Part shown: positions 1 to 4,197 of the stretch, piece after piece | Numbering within the stretch: the first letter of the stretch is position 1 | Layout of the letters: every line of letters starts with the position of its first letter | Assembly: GCA_964374035.1 (NCBI GenBank) | Contig: CAYJWY010000039.1 | Span: 1 to 7,169, forward strand | Length of the DNA: 7,169 nt | Direction: 5' to 3' | Source of the DNA: CALRGL01 sp964374035 | Lineage (GTDB): Bacteria > Patescibacteriota > Patescibacteriia > UBA9934 > GWF2-40-263 | The notes under the pieces: model-generated | The model's database searches: none | The model's input: only the letters and a program-made list of their open reading frames with translations | Told to the model about the DNA's origin: nothing | Program-made: the position numbers and the translations under genes

Positions 1-6
1 CTTTAT

Positions 7-54
7 CACTCTGTCACTCTGTCACTCTGTCACTCTGTCACTTTATCACTTCAT
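7..54. repeat. 8-bp tandem repeat (CACTCTGT)
   Basis: Four perfect copies of CACTCTGT lie head to tail at 7-14, 15-22, 23-30 and 31-38. Two decayed copies follow, CACTTTAT at 39-46 and CACTTCAT at 47-54, and the six bases before the array (CTTTAT) look like the tail of another copy. The unit is not a multiple of three and no reading frame crosses it, so it is an intergenic microsatellite. It may extend upstream of the window. No function can be read from it. Confidence 0.9.
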
Positions 55-112
55 CTTCATCATTCGTCCCTATTTTATACACACCTTTCCTGTGTTCTCC
101 CTTTACATTCAA

Positions 113-121
113 TGTTATAAT
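113..121 (+). promoter_or_regulatory. Candidate extended -10 promoter of the cohesin/dockerin genes
   Basis: TGTTATAAT matches the bacterial extended -10 consensus (TGn followed by TATAAT) exactly. No convincing -35 box is seen 16-18 bases upstream, which is tolerated for extended -10 promoters. Transcription would start near 128, giving a leader of about 60 bases before the ATG at 187. The rest of 55-186 is AT- and pyrimidine-rich with no other recognisable element. Assignment rests on sequence match and position only. Confidence 0.5.
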
Positions 122-186
122 TTCCTCGAACTTTGTTTCACTCATTCACCCTTTATTTTTAACTTCGCTTATTAATTTTTTTCATT

Positions 187-1644
187 ATGAAAAAGATCGC
201 CGTCTTCTTCACATCGCTGGCGTTTTTGATGTCCAGCATCGGCATCTCCGTTGTTCACGCGGCAGGCGCGGCAACGCTTTCGCTGTCTCCGACCAACACC
301 ACGGTTAGAACAGGAGACAGTTTTGTTTTGAGCGTGACCCTCACGCCAAACGGAGAGTCGATCGACACCGCGCGTGTCGAACTTGACTGGGATGCCGCCA
401 AGCTCGAAGTTCTCGCTGTTGAAAAGGGAAGTCTGTTCCCCAACGAGTCGCCTGCTAATACAAAGGACAACGTAGGCGGTGGCCTATCGTATGGATTCTT
501 TAAGTTCGGCACACCTGTTTCCACAACGGGAACAATGGCGTCCGTCACCTTGCGCGCGCTCAGTGCGGGAAGTACAAATGTCGTTGTGCTCGGGTCATCA
601 AAGCTCATTGCGGACGGTTCAGAGAAAATGAACGGAGCATCGCTCGGTTCGGCAACGATCACAATCACGGGTGCAAACGCCGCGCCAACGGTTCCGGTCG
701 TTCAACCAACTCCCACTCCATCACCAGCACCTTCCACACCGGCCGTAGACCTCACTCCAGAACAACAAGCGCTTAAGTACTTCGGCGCAATGGCCGGACG
801 TCTTCCTTCTAATGGAGACGACTGGACCGCGCTTAAGTGTATCTCTGCAGGTGGTTGCCAAGGCAATCCTCGCAACCTCGCTCGCGAGGGAGAGGCGCTC
901 AAGCTGTTTGGAGCAAAGTACGGCTCACTTCCAAAGACCTCCATGGAATGGAATGTGATCCACGCGATTGCCTACACAAATGTCTTCATTAAGTGGCCTG
1001 GTGAGACACCAAAGCCAACTCCTGCCCCCGTTGTCACACCGGTTGTACCAGCAACTCCAACAGCTCCTGTAACTTCCGCAGATCCAAAAGCTGACGAAAA
1101 GATGGCTCTCAAATACTTCGGAGCATTCTTTGGTCGCATGCCATCCTCTGGAAACGATTGGAAGGCTCTCAACTGCATGGCTTACGGCGGATGCCAAGGC
1201 AATCCTCGGGATATCGCAAAAGAAAAGGAAGCCTTGAAGACCTTTGGTGCGAAGTACGGCAAGATGCCTGCTAATGCGGTTGAATGGAACGTGCTCCACA
1301 CCATCGCCTACACAGATCTCCTCCTTGCTCACGCAAAGCCAGCCGTAGCAACTCCTGCGGCTCCAGCAGTGCCAGCAACACCTGTCGCTCCTGCCGCTCC
1401 AACAGAGCTCACGCTTGAACAACAGGCCGTTGGATGGTTCGGAAAGCTTGCGGGCCGCTTGCCATCTTCCGACAAGGACTGGAAGGCCGTGAACTACATG
1501 GTGAACGGATACTCACCTGAAACACAAAATCTTGATGCTGAAGCCTCAGCGATCAAGACGTTCTCTGCAAAATTCGGCAAGCTTCCATCCTCTGATCAAG
1601 ACTGGAACATCATCGCCGCGATCGCTTACTCAGGTGCCTTCTAA
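187..1644 (+). CDS. Secreted cohesin-domain protein with three repeated modules
   Basis: 485 residues. Residues 1-25 are a signal peptide (Lys-Lys, hydrophobic core, likely cleavage after Val-His-Ala). Residues 28-162 read as a cohesin domain: it opens with ATLSLSP, has the early V-R-x-G-D-x-F strand and the 'ELDWDAAKLEV' segment matching the family's L-x-Y-D-P-x-x-L-E-V, then 'GTMASVTLRAL' and a closing I-T-I-T strand. Cohesins bind dockerins outside the cell. Three modules of about 80 residues follow (189-268, 300-380, 408-485), separated by Pro/Thr/Ala/Val linkers. Each module holds two half-repeats built on A-L-K-x-F-G-A-x-x-G-x-L-P...D/E-W. I do not recognise this module and assign it no function. 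There is no sortase motif or C-terminal membrane segment, so the protein should be released or held by partners. The ATG is chosen because it directly starts the signal peptide; no Shine-Dalgarno motif precedes it. The dockerin gene follows after 15 bases, so the two are probably co-transcribed. Confidence 0.9.
   Translation: MKKIAVFFTSLAFLMSSIGISVVHAAGAATLSLSPTNTTVRTGDSFVLSVTLTPNGESIDTARVELDWDAAKLEVLAVEKGSLFPNESPANTKDNVGGGLSYGFFKFGTPVSTTGTMASVTLRALSAGSTNVVVLGSSKLIADGSEKMNGASLGSATITITGANAAPTVPVVQPTPTPSPAPSTPAVDLTPEQQALKYFGAMAGRLPSNGDDWTALKCISAGGCQGNPRNLAREGEALKLFGAKYGSLPKTSMEWNVIHAIAYTNVFIKWPGETPKPTPAPVVTPVVPATPTAPVTSADPKADEKMALKYFGAFFGRMPSSGNDWKALNCMAYGGCQGNPRDIAKEKEALKTFGAKYGKMPANAVEWNVLHTIAYTDLLLAHAKPAVATPAAPAVPATPVAPAAPTELTLEQQAVGWFGKLAGRLPSSDKDWKAVNYMVNGYSPETQNLDAEASAIKTFSAKFGKLPSSDQDWNIIAAIAYSGAF
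751..1641 (+). repeat. Three tandem coding modules, six half-repeats
   Basis: Protein modules at 751-990, 1084-1326 and 1408-1641. The F-G-A (or variant) motif recurs at residues 199, 241, 311, 353, 418 and 459, so half-repeats are 41-42 residues apart and whole modules 107-112 apart. Modules 1 and 2 carry a C-x5-C pair (C218/C224 and C330/C336) followed by Q-G-N-P-R; module 3 lacks both cysteines. At DNA level a 17-base stretch at 856-872 is identical to 1192-1208, while most other positions differ at wobble sites. This fits an old duplication kept by selection on the protein. Confidence 0.88.
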
Positions 1645-1659
1645 TCCATACCTTGGCGT

Positions 1660-2538
1660 ATGAGAACAACTTCATTTCCTTTTCTGCTCATCGTTCTGGC
1701 GGTTGCATCCATACCGTGGTCAGCCCAGGCTATTTCGTCCGCCAGTTACAAGATCGATGACGTTTCTGGCTTTACAGCCTCGGCGTCACACTCGCCTATT
1801 TCAGGCGGTGACTACGACATGGAATCCAATGGCTTAGTTGGCTACAAGCTCGAAGCTTCTATTGAACCAATGGTCGGGTCGTCCACCTCAGCGAGCTTCA
1901 CCCAAGAAGCGGGAGGCGTCTTCGAGTATTACTGTCGTGATGGATTCCGAGATCCTACAGAAGTTTGTGATGGGACAGACTTGAACGGAGCCGGTTGTGC
2001 CAGTCAAGGATTCGATGCCGGCACACTTGCCTGTTCATCAAGCTGTGTTTATGACACAAGCGCTTGTACAAACGCCGGCGGTGGTGGCGGTGGCGGTGGC
2101 GGTGGAGGCGGCGGAGTTCCCAACGCACCAACGGTTGATGCCACGCTTAAAAATTTGGGCTTTACCTACGAAGCATCCTTCCTCCTTTTTGGAGACAAGG
2201 GGACGGATGTAGACAGTATCTCGGTCAACGACAGCACGATTGGTGTGACCTACCCAACAACCGGTAGCTGGAAGAAAACCGTTGTGCTCTCCTTTGGTGC
2301 CAATGCGTTCAGTTTGAAGGCAAACGATGGTGGACAAACATCCGTTGCCGCTACCTTCAACATCTACCGCCGTCTCATCGGAGATGTCTTACAAGACAAC
2401 AAGATTAACGACTACGATCTCAGCAAGTTTGTGAAGCTCTGGGGAACCTCTGACCGTGGCGGTGACTTCAATGTAGATACAAAGGTAAACGATTACGACT
2501 TCTCGATGTTAGTGGCTCGATGGGGGAGTGCGGTGTAG
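1660..2538 (+). CDS. Secreted dockerin-bearing protein with Cys-rich repeat and poly-Gly linker
   Basis: 292 residues. Signal peptide 1-24 (cleavage after Ala-Gln-Ala). Residues 25-90 form a Ser-rich module beginning SSASYKID, similar in style to N-terminal modules of other candidate-phyla surface proteins. Residues 92-136 are a six-cysteine repeat (C92, C103, C113, C125, C129, C136) with 'DPTEVCDGTDLNG', resembling the myxobacterial-type Cys-rich repeat family (DUF4215-like). A run of 13 glycines (140-152) follows, then an Ig-like beta module (about 155-237). Residues 241-289 are a type I dockerin: two EF-hand-like repeats, each G-D...D-x-K-[IV]-N-D-Y-D-[LF]-S and ending in W-G. Putative calcium ligands are D242, D246, N250 and D253 in the first repeat and D269, N271, D273, N277 and D280 in the second. 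Dockerins bind cohesins, and cohesin genes flank this one on both sides. No catalytic domain is seen, so it is better read as a structural or adhesive subunit than an enzyme. No Shine-Dalgarno motif; start fixed by the signal peptide. Confidence 0.9.
   Translation: MRTTSFPFLLIVLAVASIPWSAQAISSASYKIDDVSGFTASASHSPISGGDYDMESNGLVGYKLEASIEPMVGSSTSASFTQEAGGVFEYYCRDGFRDPTEVCDGTDLNGAGCASQGFDAGTLACSSSCVYDTSACTNAGGGGGGGGGGGGGVPNAPTVDATLKNLGFTYEASFLLFGDKGTDVDSISVNDSTIGVTYPTTGSWKKTVVLSFGANAFSLKANDGGQTSVAATFNIYRRLIGDVLQDNKINDYDLSKFVKLWGTSDRGGDFNVDTKVNDYDFSMLVARWGSAV
2077..2115 (+). repeat. GGN codon run encoding 13 glycines
   Basis: Thirteen consecutive glycine codons, mostly alternating GGT and GGC, make a flexible linker between the Cys-rich repeat and the Ig-like module. 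The near-repetitive trinucleotide makes the tract a candidate for length change by slippage, which would alter linker length in steps of one residue without shifting the frame. Confidence 0.9.
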
Positions 2539-2542
2539 ATAA

Positions 2543-2677
2543 GCATGAGACTGTAGAAAAATCGGCGATCTGCTTGGGCTTCGGTCGGAAACCACCTCAA
2601 CGTAGCTTTCGCTACGTCTCGGCGGCTTTCCGCCCTCCAGCCCGGCGCATCTCGCCAATTTTTCTACAGTCTCAAGC
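2543..2677. repeat. Long imperfect inverted repeat / hairpin; possible two-way terminator
   Basis: Arms of about 65 bases (2543-2606 and 2611-2677) fold around a four-base TTTC loop. The outermost 17 bases are perfectly paired (2546-2562 with 2658-2674), as are the innermost six (CGTAGC/GCTACG); by eye about three quarters of all positions match with small bulges. A smaller hairpin, GGCGG-CTTT-CCGCC, sits in the right arm at 2621-2634. The GC-rich core is flanked by AAAAAT on the left and ATTTTT on the right, the arrangement of a bidirectional intrinsic terminator. It begins only five bases after the dockerin stop codon. The size exceeds a normal terminator, so a dispersed palindromic element is equally possible. 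Confidence 0.8.
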
Positions 2678-2695
2678 ATTAAATGGTAACGGTTT

Positions 2696-2764
2696 TGGTA
2701 GCCGCAGGCTTTAGCCTGCGCGTAGTCTAAGACTATTCGCGCAGACTAAAGCCTGCGGCTACCA
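2696..2764. repeat. REP/REPIN-like inverted repeat pair
   Basis: A 27-base left arm (2696-2722, starting TGGTAGCCGCAGG) is the reverse complement of the right arm (2738-2764) at 26 of 27 positions; the only mismatch is C2715 against A2745. The spacer contains its own perfect palindrome, TAGTCT-A-AGACTA (2723-2735). The left arm also holds the internal palindrome GCAGGCTTTAGCCTGC, so it can fold alone or with its partner. Two inverted short palindromic units around a short spacer is the layout of REP doublets. No transposase lies in the window. It ends 23 bases before the next start codon. Confidence 0.85.
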
Positions 2765-2787
2765 TACAGCCATCGAATTCACCCCCT

Positions 2788-4032
2788 ATGAAACAAACCA
2801 TCGTTGGACTTCTCATATTGATCCTTTTGTCGCCGTCCATGGCTTTTGCAGAAGGTTCGGCAACGCTTTCGATCAATGCCTCAGACGTCTCGGCTCGTGT
2901 CGGTGAACTCTTCGATGTGCGCATTTCAGGTAATGCAAATAACGAAGCCATCGATACCATCCGCGCGGTCGTCACGTTTGATCCAACGGTGGTTCGTGTC
3001 CAAAGTGTTCGGCTAACGGGCTCCTTCGACCGCTCGGCTCCAGGGAACTATCTCGACAACGCAACAGGAAAAGTTTCTTGGGGTGCGTTTACGCTTGAGG
3101 GACCAATGAATGGCGCATTCGATTACGCGACGGTCACGTTTCTCGCCATGAAGGAGGGGAGCGCCTCCGTGAATCTCTCAGCCGACTCGCGCATGATCTC
3201 CGACGGCGAAGAGCGCGTGAAGGCCGCCGCGCTTACAGGCACAACCCTGCGCATTGATCCATCACGCATCGCTGAGCCTGATTCTCCTGTGATCAGCGTT
3301 GAAAGTTTAAGCCATCTCAACGAGGCGGACTGGTATCCAAATCAAACCGTTGAGATCAAGTGGACAGTTCTTGAAGCGGAAAAGAAGATCAAGAATTTCC
3401 TCGTCGCGTTTGATCAGACATCGAATACCGATCCAAAGGAATCGCTTTCCTCAACGACACTTGTAAAGAGTTACAAGGCGGTCAAGGATGGCATTCACTA
3501 TTTCCATATCAAGGGAGCGCTCGAGGGAGGGGGATTTACTCCCACGGTTCACCGAGCGGTCCGTGTCGATATTGATGCCCCAAATGACTTCGTGGTGACG
3601 CCGGCAGACACAAAGGTTCTCGAAGGAGAATCTGTCTGGCTCACGTTTGCCACAACCGATAACGCATCCGGAGTGAATCAGTACCAGATGGCCATCAACG
3701 ACAGCGAGTTCCAAGTGCAAGAAAGCCCGCTTGAGATCACCGATCTCAAAGCCGGAACGTACTTCTTCCGCATTGCCGCACTCGACCGCGCGGGAAATGC
3801 CAAGTATGCCGGCGTGAGTGTGCGTGTGTATCCCGCGGGAACAGACTTGCAACGTCCTGAAAATTACGAACAGTCGCAAGAGGCAGGAAAGGTTGCTCCA
3901 CTTGGTCTCACACCACAAACGGAAGAGGTCACTGCATCCAAAATGAATTTGAAGAACCTGTTGATAACTGTCGGCTTGGTCGCTCTCATTGCCTTTGGTA
4001 TAATTTACCTGAAAAAATTTAAAAAACCTTAA
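2788..4032 (+). CDS. Membrane-anchored cohesin protein with two Ig-like modules
   Basis: 414 residues. Signal peptide 1-21 (cleavage after Ala-Phe-Ala). Residues 24-157 form a cohesin domain, visibly a paralogue of the one in the first gene: both share A-T-L-S near the start, an I-D-T-x-R strand, and I-[AS]-D-G-x-E near the end. Residues about 165-265 form an Ig/FN3-like module with 'DWYPNQTVEIKW' and 'DGIHYFHIKG', a type often seen in candidate-phyla surface proteins. Residues about 266-348 form a second Ig-like module with 'ASGVNQYQMAI' and 'ALDRAGNA'. A polar linker (350-387) leads to one membrane segment (about 390-408) and the basic tail KKFKKP, so the protein should be held in the membrane with the cohesin outside, the topology of an anchoring scaffoldin. 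It is the natural membrane dock for the dockerin protein upstream, although two hairpins separate them. Start chosen by signal peptide; no Shine-Dalgarno motif, only CACCCCCT before the ATG. What the Ig-like modules bind is unknown. Confidence 0.9.
   Translation: MKQTIVGLLILILLSPSMAFAEGSATLSINASDVSARVGELFDVRISGNANNEAIDTIRAVVTFDPTVVRVQSVRLTGSFDRSAPGNYLDNATGKVSWGAFTLEGPMNGAFDYATVTFLAMKEGSASVNLSADSRMISDGEERVKAAALTGTTLRIDPSRIAEPDSPVISVESLSHLNEADWYPNQTVEIKWTVLEAEKKIKNFLVAFDQTSNTDPKESLSSTTLVKSYKAVKDGIHYFHIKGALEGGGFTPTVHRAVRVDIDAPNDFVVTPADTKVLEGESVWLTFATTDNASGVNQYQMAINDSEFQVQESPLEITDLKAGTYFFRIAALDRAGNAKYAGVSVRVYPAGTDLQRPENYEQSQEAGKVAPLGLTPQTEEVTASKMNLKNLLITVGLVALIAFGIIYLKKFKKP
3996..4004 (+). promoter_or_regulatory. 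Candidate extended -10 promoter for the giant repeat protein
   Basis: TGGTATAAT is a perfect extended -10 match, inside the last codons of the anchored cohesin gene. A weak -35-like TTGGTC (3976-3981) lies 17 bases upstream. Transcription would start near 4011 and give a leader of about 187 bases that contains the stem-loop at 4061-4137. Because it falls in coding sequence for the membrane segment, the match may be chance. A less perfect alternative is TAGAAT at 4168-4173, which would give a leader under 20 bases. Confidence 0.35.
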
Positions 4033-4060
4033 TCGTTCTTCATGGATACAGAGATTGCTG

Positions 4061-4137
4061 AGTGATTTGGTGAACAAATGACAAGAGAGTACCCACTCTT
4101 GCATTTTCTCGTCTGTGGTTTGTTCGCCAGAATCACT
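4061..4137 (+). other. Nested stem-loop in the intergenic region, candidate structured leader
   Basis: Within the non-coding stretch 4033-4197, AGTGATT-TGGTGAACAAA (4061-4078) pairs with 4119-4137: seven pairs, one bulged G, three pairs, one G-U, then seven pairs. The 40-base interior holds a second hairpin, CAAGAG (4082-4087) with CTCTTG (4096-4101). No T-run follows the stem, so it does not look like an intrinsic terminator. It may be a structured 5' leader, an mRNA-stabilising hairpin for the upstream gene, or a decayed inverted-repeat element. It matches no riboswitch class I can recognise. Nothing further is seen in 4033-4060 or 4138-4167. Confidence 0.6.
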
Positions 4138-4197
4138 GAGAGTCCCTGGATCTATGCGCACCTTAATTAGAATAACTTTGTTCTAAGCACCCCACGT

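Noticed and set aside
7..54. CRISPR array
   Set aside because: Units are only 8 bp, head to tail and without spacers.
255..1422. Minus-strand open frames opposite the first cohesin gene (255-668, 702-944, 925-1422, 972-1178)
   Set aside because: They mirror a well-supported gene with signal peptide and domains, overlap one another, and show no recognisable protein features.
1997..2337. Alternative frames over the poly-Gly region of the dockerin gene (1997-2212 plus, 2038-2337 minus)
   Set aside because: The GGN run is open in several frames by composition; the products are Val/Ala runs without domain character.
1660..2538. Cellulosomal enzyme subunit
   Set aside because: Only structural modules (Cys-rich repeat, Ig-like, dockerin) are seen; no catalytic domain fits in the 292 residues.
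2520..2975. Small open frames across and beside the intergenic hairpins (2520-2714 plus, 2733-2975 minus)
   Set aside because: They translate inverted repeats or the back of the anchored cohesin gene; no start context or protein signature.
4061..4137. tRNA or known riboswitch
   Set aside because: No cloverleaf, T-loop or CCA end, and no aptamer motif that I recognise; it is a plain nested stem-loop.
3451..4161. 236-codon minus-strand frame opposite the anchored cohesin
   Set aside because: It covers a gene with clear signal peptide, Ig-like modules and membrane anchor, and its product resembles nothing recognisable.
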